A DNA stretch of 64,000 nt, taken from the NCBI GenBank assembly GCA_025345505.1, contig JANVCC010000152.1:691318-755317 (forward strand). Direction: 5' to 3'. The notes beneath the pieces were generated by a model that was given only the letters and a program-made list of their open reading frames with translations, had not been told where the DNA came from and made no database searches. This stretch comes from Todiramphus chloris collaris (taxonomy: Eukaryota; Chordata; Aves; Coraciiformes; Alcedinidae). The position numbers were made by a program, and so were the translations under genes. This document shows positions 27,144-38,592 of this stretch, in pieces. How positions within the stretch are numbered: position 1 is the stretch's first letter; each line of letters starts with the position of its first letter.

Positions 27144-28719
27144 AAATAATAGGTTTAACTCTATTTGATTTAGCCTTCATTTTGCAGACCAAACATTTGA
27201 CTGTGCTCAGTTAAACTGAGATGGACATTACCTTACATACATATTTTCTTTTTTTTTTACTGAAACTGGTAATACCTTTAAGTGACTGAGGACTGATTTT
27301 AGCCTAACGTGACTTACTGCTCAAACTGTCTAGTTGAGAACCTTCATGTTCTGTCCACCTCTAAGTCAGAGGGAACGAGCTTCTTGCTCTTTCCCAGCTG
27401 ACTCCACAGTGTATTCATTACTATGCTGCTTAAAACTACATGTAAAGCTTATTTTTATTCCCTGCAAATCGTGTTGTCTTATCAATACCTTAAGTTGTTT
27501 GCTTTCCAGCTTCCCCTGGACTAATACTGAGATGTCATCAAGATTTGAACATATGAACACTATAATTCAGCCTACTGCTTTGCAGAACTGATGCTACAAC
27601 ACTCATGTAGGTGGTGGTCATTTATCCAGAGTAGCTCAGCGCACAGCAGGGGTTAGGTTTAGGCAATACAAAGCCTGTGAATGCCTCAGGAGCTGGTTTC
27701 ACACAGCGAGTTACCTGCTGTTCTTTTTACCTCTTTCATATGCAGAGGTCAATACTTTTGTAGAGATTATCCTTTTAAATCAATGTCAGCTGACTTACAC
27801 TCAGATCAGCTTACACAAAGTCTGATGGTATTTGAAGCTGTGGAAGGAACGTGTGTAAGCAGGGAATCCCTCGCTGAAAGTTGGCCATTAGTGTACATCT
27901 AGGCTCTGTTAAAGCGGTTTGCAGCTTCTTTAGTGTCTACATACGCTATGACAGCTGATTTACAACATGCTGTGACAGCCCCTTCAGTTGGGCAGTGCCA
28001 TTAATCTCCAGACAGAGTACTGAGATCAGCGCTGAGCTTGTGTTTGCATCCCCTAATCCAGGACCCATTGCCCAACAGGACTTCTCACTGCCTTAGCTTG
28101 TTCCAGAGGCATAGGACTTGATCTCAGTCTGGACTCTCTTAACTCATATTTAATCACAATACTTTTCACATTTCCTCTACAAACGTTGTAATGTAGTGAC
28201 TGAAGACATAGTCAAAGTATTTAAAGACATAATTAACCTAAAGTGCTTCAACAGAATTGTTGACTTCAGCAGCACTGCTTGTATACCTAGAGTTAAAAAT
28301 GCACTCCAGTGCAATCAGTTAAGTGTCATTAAATACATGCAACAAGCACAAACACAGACATGACACAACCACAGAAGTACTGCAGAATACATCTCCTGGA
28401 GCAGTAATAGCAAATCATGGGTTTAGGTGCACCTTTCAAATACATATTTCAACATTAAGCCAAGAGGCTATTTGATTTTTATAGAAGAACACAACTGACT
28501 CAACATGCAGAACAGGAATACAGTTCAACCTGCGTCCAGGATGTGCCTGTTTCCTACAGCGTGATTGAAGTGTAAATTACAGAATATTTAAAACTTTGCA
28601 AGGAACAGGAGCCAGTCGGTGCTGTCTCCTCACACAATATAGAAAACAGCATTTTGTTTAAAAAAAGAAAAAAAGAAAAAAAGTCTGCTGTTTACAGAAC
28701 AGTCTGTTGGCAGTGTTTG
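27144..28719. other. Gene-free sequence left of the isolated CpG island
   Basis: It is AT-rich with no recognised gene or repeat. Confidence 0.65.
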
Positions 28720-29060
28720 GGGTTTTTATTCCCGGGGAAGTACTGGAAGGGCCCCTTGTTGGGGTGCTGTTGGTGGTCCTAAGGTCACTCTTTCTCAGGC
28801 CTGAGGTTCTCTGGGGCACGGGAGAGCCCGGCCCGAGGCGCTGGGCGGCAGGCCGGCTACAAAACCGGGGCTGCGGGCGGCCCGTCCCGGGGGCGCTGGG
28901 GTCCAGGGTGGCCCCGTGCCGGGGCTGCGGGCAGCCGGTCGGTGCCGGCGGCCGTGTCCCGGAACGCGGGGCAGCAGCACCCCCTGCGGGCACCTGCCGG
29001 CCCTGCACATCAGCTGCCACCGCACCCCGGTTCTCCCCCACCCCAAACCCGCCTCGGCTC
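28720..29060. promoter_or_regulatory. Isolated CpG island in the gene desert
   Basis: A GC-rich, CpG-dense patch stands about 13.5 kb from any other GC-rich DNA. It contains GGCCCGAGGCGC, CCGGTCGGTGCCGGCGG and CCGGAACGCGGGG. No protein homology was recognised in the open frames on either strand (28658-29068 - and 28707-29093 +). It could be a promoter of a non-coding RNA, an enhancer, or a distant gene's alternative first exon. Confidence 0.6.
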
Positions 29061-29427
29061 AGGTTCACAGGTATTTTTAACCGAGGTGGCTAAAAGTCTG
29101 CAGGTTGGCCTGGGGCTGTGCCAAAACGAGGGGCACCGCTCCCGGGTTAATGGTTAATGGTTGAATCCTTTCGGTTAATGCCGCGGTGTGGTAGCAGCAG
29201 TGATTTTCTGTACATTTGCATTACTTCCTCTCCTTGAAGAGTAAAAAGAAAGGGCAAGTTGGGCTTATTGTTCCCTCATCCCTGTACTAACAACTGCAAA
29301 TCATTTCCAGGATGGATTAAATTATGCAGGGGGGAGGCAGGAAGGGAGGCTAAGAGGGAGCTGTGGGATGCAATACACTTGGCGCGATTTGCAATTTAGA
29401 TTCTGTTGTATTGATTACTGCGCAAAC

Positions 29428-29459
29428 GGGGGCGGGGGGGGGGGGAAGCGGCGGGCGGG
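29428..29459 (+). repeat. G-run cluster, potential G-quadruplex
   Basis: Five G, then C, then about fourteen G, then AAGCGGCGGGCGGG. At least four G-tracts lie within 32 bases. Confidence 0.85.
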
Positions 29460-29641
29460 TCTCCGACCCCAAATATTTCCAAAATAATTATACATTTTAT
29501 TAATCAAGGTCAAAGTAACCTCATTTGGCCAGTATTAATGAAAACGTAGGGTTTGTGTTAACTAAAAAACACTTCAGCAAGGAAAATTGAGATACATTAA
29601 AAATTCGGTGGAGAGCGGGTTTACCGTGTGTGGGTTTCAGA

Positions 29642-29654
29642 TGCCATCTACTGG
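29642..29654 (-). promoter_or_regulatory. CTCF-like core motif
   Basis: TGCCATCTACTGG is the reverse complement of CCAGTAGATGGCA. This fits the CTCF core CCASYAGRKGGCA at every position. Confidence 0.5.
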
Positions 29655-29931
29655 GCAAATTTCATACTAGAAAATGAGAAGTGCACCTTTTACTCCTGGG
29701 CTTGCAGTTTTCCCCTCTCTTCCTCCCTCAGCAGTTTTCCCACAATGACTCAAGCTCAGGAAACCTTTTCAACGCGTTTCACTTCGGCTTGAGAAGTCAG
29801 CAGGATTTCTGCAGTACTCAAATGCTTTGCTTTGCTGAACTGGGGGGACAGAGTTGCCCATGACAGTGTATTAAATGTTTAATGAAAAACTACATCCACA
29901 AAGTCTTCTGTAAACCCTAAACTGAGAAGCA

Positions 29932-29960
29932 TTTTTTTTTTCCCCCCCCCCCCCCCCCCC
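29932..29960 (+). repeat. T10-C19 homopolymer junction
   Basis: Ten T are followed by nineteen C, then AG. On the - strand this is a G19 run able to form a G-quadruplex. Exact run length may be unreliable in assembly. Confidence 0.85.
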
Positions 29961-30607
29961 AGTCTAAATACAGCTCACAGCACAAACATGATTTATGTCA
30001 GGAAAACCACTTCCAAGCACCTAAAAAAAGGGTCATCTTGAAATAGGATATATTGTGCATTGAAGCCAAATAATTACCAGAAGTCATGGTACTCTGGAGT
30101 ATCAAATAAAACCACAGCCCAAAAACCCAAACCAAAGGAAACACTAATATATCACAATTTTGGTTCATAGTTGAGAGTCTTTCTATCAACTTCAGGCTTT
30201 GCACTGGAGTCAGACTGATGGCCCTATCCGTCTCTTCTGAGTAAGTATCTTTCACATTTGATGACTCTGAGTCTCTTTTCCAATTACTTTCTTTCAGCAC
30301 TGCATCAGAACCAGAAAGGATCAATCCATTAAATAAAGCAAGAGTCCCTACATAGGATGCACCCAGTACATAGCCCTAATTTGAGCAAGCAGGTCCCTGC
30401 AGGACAAAGCATAAGCAGAATTGTCTTTTTGGATCCTGGGCTAATAAAACCCCAGATTATTCTGCAAATTCAGCAGTCTTTTGTGAGCTACAGTTCTGGT
30501 TTTCAGGCCTTTTCTCTGTTTCTTTGATCCACTACAAAGCAAAGCTACCATGCAGTTTACATTCATTTATCTTATATTGCATCATATTACGAGTACACAC
30601 ATGGTCA

Positions 30608-30664
30608 TTTTCTCTCTCCTTCCCCTTCTTCTCCCTCTCCCTTCCCTTCTCCCTCTCCCTCTCT
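30608..30664 (+). repeat. 57-base pure pyrimidine tract
   Basis: An uninterrupted C/T stretch with CCCTCTCCC-like and CTTCC-like units is a candidate for triplex (H-DNA) formation. Related but imperfect tracts occur at 508-560 and 11666-11709. Confidence 0.9.
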
Positions 30665-30922
30665 AACCCATCTCCCAAGGCTGTAGATTTATAGACAAAC
30701 AATCATACTTTTTTTTTGTTGGTTTCTTTTCACTGTTGTTTCATTTTAATAGGACCAGTGGGAATTGGACTACTTAATGAGAGAAGCTTTGAAACTTTTT
30801 ATAAGTAAATCTTATTCCAAACTGTGAGGAATATACAAAACCTAAAAAATACCACAAATGTCCTTACATCTGAACAACAAGTTTAACCAAAATGGCATTG
30901 GCCGATACAAGGCACATCAAGG

Positions 30923-30976
30923 TAACCATTTGATTTGTGTAACCATTTTATTTGCATAACCATTTTATTTAGGTAA
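30923..30976 (+). repeat. 17-bp minisatellite, 3.2 copies
   Basis: The units TAACCATTTGATTTGTG, TAACCATTTTATTTGCA and TAACCATTTTATTTAGG are followed by TAA, with an exact 17-base period. Confidence 0.85.
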
Positions 30977-32377
30977 TTTTGAATGTATGATTTCTAATAA
31001 ATTATGTGATGTGTTGTAAGTAACCTATAGTTTCAAACAAGACTATCTGAAACATAAGACAGGGCTTTCTCAATTTTGAAAATATTAAATTAGTATCTTG
31101 GTAATTTTGAAATATGCTCTGAGCAATTTTTAGGTTCAGGAGGTAATTTCAACTTCAACTGACCCATTTCTATTAAAAGTTTTGTACAAAAAAAAATTAT
31201 TTCTATTTTGATAAACCGGTTTATTAAATAGTTCCCAAACCACTACATTTCTATAGTAACTACTGCTTTTTCAACAAATCAGAATAAAAGAGCAAACCTA
31301 GTAAGACAGCAATTTCCTGAGACCATATTGGATAAATCCAGAAATCCAGTTCTGTCCCAAAATATAATCAGTGTTACATAACCTACAGTAAGTGCACCAG
31401 ATAACGATAAATCAGCACCTGTCAACTAATGAGGAAGGGTTATCATTAAATTATCCCATAGTAACAGTTCTTCCTCCTTTCCTCAAAAATCACTTTTAAA
31501 AACCTGCTTTAAATGCCTATTTTAAAAGACTGATGGTATAAAATATAACTTCCCATGCTAGAAACTCTCTTCAAATTATTTCTTTAGAAATACATTTTAA
31601 CAAGAAAGCAATAAAACTGCATACATTGTGAAAGATAAAAATACTTCATGTTAGCAGTTAAGCAAAAGGCTTGTTCTGGGTCAGTTCTCTATGTGTTGAC
31701 ACAGCAGGAGCAGCCTAGGCAAAGACCTTCAAGGTGCCTCTGAACCACTGCCACAGGTGCAGAGGACTTTTCAAGTTCACAGGAGCTCTGGCCCCAGTTA
31801 ACGGGTCAGGTGTCTACCAGCTTTGGGACCTATCTATTTTGCATCTTTGCTTTCAAGTCAAGCAGTATCTCCCCTTACCCTCAGTCACCCACGCCTAATC
31901 ATAGACAAATGTGTAAGGGATCCAACTTTATTTTCTTCCTTACTATTCTACAGGATTTTTCCTCTGTTTCTCCTTCCACAGCTTCCTTTTGCACCCTGGT
32001 TTTGGCCCAGAGCCTGCAACCTCTGCTGTGCAATACCCAGAGCATGCTAGCAAACCTGCACCCCACAACAACCTTACTATGCTGTATCTGTATGAAATAG
32101 TCCTCATTCCTCCTCCCACCACAACCACCATTGGCCACCACCTTCTGCTCCCCTGGTATCGTCACCATGCAGAGGCTCCACAAATTACTTTCTTAGTCTG
32201 GGATGGGTTACCATGCCACGTTTCTGCCATGAATTTAGTTCCATTTTCTCTCACACTAGAAGAGAGACTTCTTTTCATTCCAAAATTTGTAGAAATACCA
32301 ATAGGAAAAAAAGCTCAGAATCACAGAAGCATTAAAGCATATCATTTTTGCTGAAATTTATGCCAGTAAAATACCTG

Positions 32378-32884
32378 CATAGAATCATAGAATGGCTAGG
32401 GCTGGAAGGGACCTTCAAAGGTCATCTAGTCCTGCCCCCCTGCAGTGAGCAGGGATACCCTCAACTAGACCAGGCTGCTCAGAGGCTTGTCCAACCTCAC
32501 CTTGAGTATCTCCAGGGATGGGGCCTCAACCACCTCCCCGGGCAGCCCATTCCACTGTTCTACCACCCTCAATGTAAAGAACTTCTTCCTGATATCCAAT
32601 CTAAATCTACTCTTCTCTAATTTAAACCCCTTGTCCTTTCACTACAGGCCCTTGTAAACAGCCCCTCTCCAGCCTTCCTGTAGGCCCCCTTCAGGTACTA
32701 GAAGGTGGCTAGTAGGTCTCCCCAGAGCCTTCTCTTCTCCAGGCTGAACAACCCCAGATCCCTCAGCCTGTCCTCGCAGGAGAGATGTTCCAGCCCTCTG
32801 ATCATCTTTGTGGTCCTGCTCTGGACTCGCTCCATAAGGTCCATGTCTTTCCTGTGTTTAGGGCTCCAGAGCTGGACTCATGAC
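32378..32884 (-). mobile_element. CR1 LINE 3' fragment
   Basis: It opens with CATAGAATCATAGAATGGCT, the reverse complement of the CR1 3' terminus, followed by GGCTGGAAGGGACCTTCAAA. It is 5'-truncated near 32884. It keeps the clean 3' tail and looks younger than most copies in this window. Confidence 0.92.
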
Positions 32885-35800
32885 CTTAACTCCCCATTTT
32901 TCATAAAACCAGTGAATAAAGAGTTTTTTGAAACACTGTTCAGTTGTTTCAAAATGGATTCCTGGGATTTGCACCTCTGGAATTAATAGCATGTTAAGAA
33001 AAAAATTATGTGAGAGTTCATAAGGAACGCTGTTTTCAGTATATTTAATTCCTTTTGCCTCCCTAGAAAGAAAAAAAAAAAAAAAATTGTAATTCTCCCT
33101 ACTTAACTAGTTCACAGATTTTACTCTAGGTGGAAATATTTGCCATGTGAGTTATTCTGTTATGAAGCACAGATAGGAAACAGTCATCTCAGTATATCTG
33201 AGCAGATTCAAGACCATCTTTATTGCTAGTACATAGGTACTAGATACATCCATTAATCCATTACAGTTGCTCCCAAACCGTAAGACCCAAAATGCCACAG
33301 AGTATTTGGTGGGACATGGGAAGGAGAGAAGAGTATCAGGCTTGGAAATCACTACGTCTAGGGTTAGAGAGTATCAGGGATGGGGAACATCAGTGGTTAC
33401 AGGAAGAGCTCATGACCCTTACACTTCATGAAGTTTCCTTCATTGCCTCCTCAACTGACGGAAGTGGGAACAAAAGCAGATGCCAGTGCCACCAACAAAC
33501 ACCACTTAAATGAAAGCTAACACATTATTCAGGTACAGGATCAACTGCAGATCTAGAGGAGGGTACTATGCAGACTTTTGCTGTTTGCTTAAATATAGCC
33601 TTGGCTTAAATAGTGCTGTCAATTCTGCCTAAGCAAAAAAAACTAGGGCTCTAAAGGAGAGCAGAAACTACAGCAAGTTTAGAGCATAAATCTCTCCAGT
33701 TGCAGGAAATATTATCAACACTAATCATGTTCAAGTCATCACCCTGAGTTTGCTTGAATGCATACATGGAGCAATTTTATTTTGCCTGAAATCTTCTGTA
33801 TAAGCACAGCAGTTGTCTCCTGTATATATTACATTTTAGGAGCTTCTCTCAACTCCTTTTACATCCTTTAGCTCCCCAGCTAAAATGCTGAGATAACTGC
33901 CCATGTTTCCTACTTGTCTGGCACTGTCAGAGGGAGAAGGGAGTGATTTAATAACTTGAAGCTTACACTTAATGCTGTTTTCAGCCAAAACAACAATCAA
34001 ATTCCAAAGTTCTCTGAGATTTGATTCACGATGTTTACAAAACTGTGGTTGTGACCCCTGCTTATCATTGCAATCGTAAATAACTGGCTATGTCCCTCTG
34101 CTCCTTTTAGTTTCCTTTACCCACTCTCTGTCTCTTACTTCACCCTTAAATTATACATTCTGAAAACAGAGACCATCTATTCACAATAATCAGCTAACCC
34201 TGCAGGACTACGTGTGAACTGGTAGTTGCTTCTCTAATACAAGTAATGAATACTCAGAACAGCAACAGCAAGTTGAAACTGAAATACCCCTTCTGTGTCT
34301 CCCCTGCAAGTGGTTAACAAGTCCTTGTGGTTTGAGTTATACTAGCACGGGGGCTAAACAGCGAGCCAGCAATCATACAATTACATTCTAATGTTCTGCT
34401 CTGTGCTCTTCTGTTTACAAACAATATTACCCCCTTTCTCAATGTGATGCTTGGCATTTAACATGTAATTTAACTGCCATTTTACCAACTTCAAATGTGA
34501 CATGCTGGTTTAATGGAGCCAAAAATTAATAATGTATGAAAAGTGTAATCTCAAAATATGTTATGCCCTAATATTGAAGGAGGCACCTTATGTGAAGGCA
34601 AAAATCCATGTCATTGCATGATACCATTATATTCAAATGGAAGAAATTCATTTTTAGTATGAACAATCATAGACAACTTAAGGAGATTTTTTATTGTGAC
34701 CAGTTTTGCTATCAATTGGTTCTATAGATGTTTTTTCAACTTGTGGGACAGAAAGAGAGATTGCTCTTTAGAAGCAAGTTGCTTAAATATTTCATTTTAT
34801 TACTATAAAAACTAATGATCAGATTTTTTTTAATATTTTTTTTTAGTAAGCCAAATTACACCATTAAAAAAAAAAAAGGAATGATGGGATGCAAAAGCCT
34901 TTCAACAAATGAAAATTAGAGTCAGCACTAGTTTTCAAGTCAAGCTACTGGCAGACATCCATATCTAATAAAAGCAACTTTCCCAACACTCCCCACAAAG
35001 AACTTTCTTTCCCTCCCACACTATCCCCATGTGCTTAAAAAGTAGCCATGACAATTCTTCTTAACCATGTTGTGTAGATAAAATATAAGACACCAGTTAA
35101 TGAACTGTGTATCCCTAGATATGAATGGGAAAGTATGCCACATATGCTTAGATAACATCAGAAATAGAAAAGTCATGGGAAAGGAACTTAGAAACTACGT
35201 TAGACTAAGAAACCTAAGATAAAAATCTAGCCCAGACTTCTAGGGGCACAGGTCTTCGAGGTCTTTCACATGACGAAATAATTTCATCATTTGCAGTATT
35301 CAGGGGCAATTCAGCCTCTGATTGCTCACTCAGTAACTGGCAAATTTTTCTTCAGGCCTATTTCACCCTGCTGAAAATGCTTCTATACTGCACTAAGTAC
35401 TGTTGCGAGTGTGGGGAAAGGCAGTAGAGGTTAGGATATTTCTGACCTATCTAATCTCAAAGGAAGTGGATTACCTCAGCAGCTGAGATCCTGTATTGGC
35501 CTCTACCTACTCTCCTGTGGTTTTGATAATTTCAAGTTAGAATTTCAAGACAGGAGGTTTTTGCAACCCACTTCCATCTGGGTTTTCCTTTTGGCTTACC
35601 ACAGCCCACATCCCAACCTCAACATCATGTATCTGGGCTCATGTGAACTCAAAGGCTATTTCTGGAGGGAAGGAAGAAGCAGATAGTAGAGGGGATGGCA
35701 AATGTTAAATACAGAGTTAGGGAGAGGAAAAACCCCACCACTCCATCTGGCCTCTGCAAACATGGTACCTACACTAAGGGCAGTGAGTGAACATAATTTG

Positions 35801-35997
35801 TTAAGAAACAAGAAGTTATTGTGCTTAGAAAGAATTTGTGCTTAAGAACATAATTTTTGATTACTTACCAGGCACCAGCACTTGAGTCTGTCCTGTTTAT
35901 GGTTTGGTTTTGGGTACTTCTGATACATAATACATATCATGAATACTATGCTTTTGTCCATATGTCCCCAATGATGCTGAAAGATTCCCAGATTTTA

Positions 35998-36392
35998 AAG
36001 ATCTGGAGCATCTCTCTTAGGAGAAAAGGCTGAGAGACTGGTGGCTGTTTAGCCTGGAGAGAAGACTGAGAAGGGGTCTTATCAGTGCTTATAAATTTCT
36101 AAAGGGCGAGTCTCAAGAATATGAGGCCAAACTCTTGTGAGTGGTACCCAGTGACAGGCACAAACTGGAACACAGGAAGTCCCACCTCAACGCAAGGAAA
36201 AACCTCTTTACTTTGAGAGTGATGGTGCCCTGGAACAGGCTGCCCAGGGAGGTTGTGGAGTCTCCTCTGGAGACTTTCAAAACCTGCCTGGATGCTTTCC
36301 AATGCAACCTGATCTAGGCAAACCTGCTTTAGCAGGAGGGCTGTACTAGATGATCCCCAGAGGTCTCTTCTAACCCATACCATTCTGTGATT
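35998..36392 (+). mobile_element. CR1 LINE 3' fragment
   Basis: It is recognised by GGCTGAGAGACTGG, GTGCCCTGGAACAGGCTGCC, GAGGTCTCTTCTAACCCATA and the terminal CATTCTGTGATT. It is 5'-truncated and in sense orientation. Confidence 0.9.
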
Positions 36393-38561
36393 AAAAATAT
36401 GCCCCCTAAGTTCAGCATTGCTGTACAACAGGCCTGTTCTTGAATGAGAGATCAGCAGATACAAAAGAATATAAGAGGAGTCTGGGAGAATATTGAACAA
36501 GAGCAGATGTGCAAATTTCACACTACTTAGAAAAACTAAGAATTACAGAACTGAATGCCTAAAGTGAAAATCCATCTTCTATTTTAATTATTTTAACAAT
36601 GAAAGAACTCTCCATATGATCTACCTTTTTCATCTGGTCCAAATGTGTTAATCTAGAATTAAAATTACATTCCAAAATGTATTACATATCTATTTCAAAG
36701 GCAAACCTGCTTTCTCTTTTTCCCTTATGCATCTCCTCATATATCTTTTTTCCCTGCGTTGATCTTTCAGGGTATGAGTCTGTGAGTTTAGAGTCATTTG
36801 AACTTTTGTTGTTGGCTCCACTGGCATCAGGTTAAGACTCAAAACTCATAATCTGCCTGCAACTGCCCAGATATCTGTATCTCTTCTAAAACTAAAAGGT
36901 GCTTTACTACCTTTCAAATAGTAAATCTTAGAGAAGAACCATTCGCCCTAGGAGGATACAATCCTTTATTCGACCTTGTTATTATGTAAATTAATTCAAT
37001 AGATTTCTAACCTTTACAGCTATAATATGTAAATTACCATGTCCTTACAAACAGGATTACCTCACCTTCATTCCCTGGATTAAAGAAGAAATAAATGGCA
37101 CAATAAGAAGTTATTTGTAAGGATGTCAGTTTATTTGCATATACTTTGGTATTCTCTTCATAGTATGTGCAGCTACATTAGCCAGGAAGTTGGTCACTTC
37201 ACTGAAGTTTCAATACTTACTGTACTTTTTTTTTCCTGACATACAATGCAAGGAAACAAGAAAAAGAAAGCTTTAAATAGCTGTTGATCAAGCCAGGCTG
37301 AAAATGAAAGCTAAGTTTACAGCTGAAAGGCTTTGCAGGTATGGTGATTCTGGCTTATTATTGTGGTAAAAGGTTAGTGCAGATGCACTCAGATAAACAC
37401 TTTTGCCACTACAGTTTATTTGAAGCATTCCTTGTTTCTGCTCTCCCAGGTCAAATATATTAGAGTAGCTAAGCACAGTTTCATGGGTGGAACTGCATTT
37501 ACTCTTGGCAATTTTAATAGCACAGCTATTATGGTCACAATCATGACTCATCACATTCTTCCTGGCAAAAGTTTGTACTCCAGCTAGAGAACTGCTGCCA
37601 AGCAATTATATATATATGTGGTTTGTGACAAAGAGAAAAGAAACCACCCAAAAGCTGAAAGTAAATCCTTAAAGAAATATCAAAATGGTGAAAAACTCTG
37701 AAAGTGGGATGGAATACGACTCCTCTCATTTCACAGAAATCCTGACCTTTATTATACAGTTCTTGTGGATGCCTTGAATTGCTCTTGTTTAAAACACAGC
37801 ACACTGATATGGTCAACTTATAGCAAATGATATCTAAACCTCCACATCATTCAAACAGAATCTTTCCAGCACTGGGTAGGAACACCTCAGTCTTATACCA
37901 GCACCAGAAAAACATCAAATCCTATTTACTCCTCAGGTTTTCACTTCAGCACAGAAGGATGTGATTCACACTCTACGTGACTGTGAAGGACCAGGTTATT
38001 TCTCAGATCTTACAGCAGTGAAAATAGAATGAGTGGAACTGGAGCAAAATATGGGTGGTGTCTAAATACTTAGAATGAACCTTAACTACATTCAGCCTTC
38101 TACTCTTCCTACTATTAGACTGTAGGTATTTCAGGCACTGAAGATAAAAAATTTTAACTTACACAAATGGCAAAGTAAACTACACATTTCATCAACTATT
38201 AGGACTTCCAGATAGCAGGAAAAACAGTAACTCCCAAAGGCACTGCAGACAACATAAACATGCAAGTCATCTAGTAATTGTGATCCAGCCTACAAGACAC
38301 ACAAAGAAAACTTTTGTATATGGAACATCATTTCAGAATCTCATGAGACCAGAAAGCTCTCAGTGTTTCAAAAAGAGATTAGATGTTAACTCCATCGGTC
38401 TGTTTTGTCTGAAATTCACTCTTTCTGTGAAATTCAATGCTGCACTAAGAGCCAGAATCAGGATTAAGGATCTCTTAAACCCCATTTAATTCCTTAAAAA
38501 GGCTTCTGTGCAGAAATTAATTCCAGTCTCTGAGAAAAGTTGTACTATTAACAAAAGTATG

Positions 38562-38592
38562 CAATAAATAAATAAATAAATACATACATACA
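38562..38592 (+). repeat. (AAAT)n and (TACA)n compound microsatellite
   Basis: About four to five AAAT units run directly into three TACA units. Confidence 0.9.

Larger units (their letters stand above)
29140..29660. promoter_or_regulatory. Motif-dense AT-rich flank of the CpG island (candidate conserved element)
   Basis: It contains tandem GGTTAAT units (29145-29166 and 29173), a perfect octamer ATTTGCAT (29214-29221), an NR5A/ERR-type TCAAGGTCA (29504-29512) overlapping a DR1-like AGGTCA-A-AGTAAC, and a reverse CTCF-like core (29642-29654). Function is inferred from motif density only. Confidence 0.4.

Noticed and set aside
28972..28990. Further CTCF-like site (CACCCCCTGCGGG) in the isolated CpG island
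   Set aside because: At least two core mismatches; GC-rich background makes this likely by chance.
28658..29093. Open frames of 128-136 codons on both strands at the isolated CpG island
   Set aside because: Overlapping frames on both strands with Pro/Gly/Arg bias are the usual effect of GC-rich DNA. No splice-supported or homologous protein was seen.
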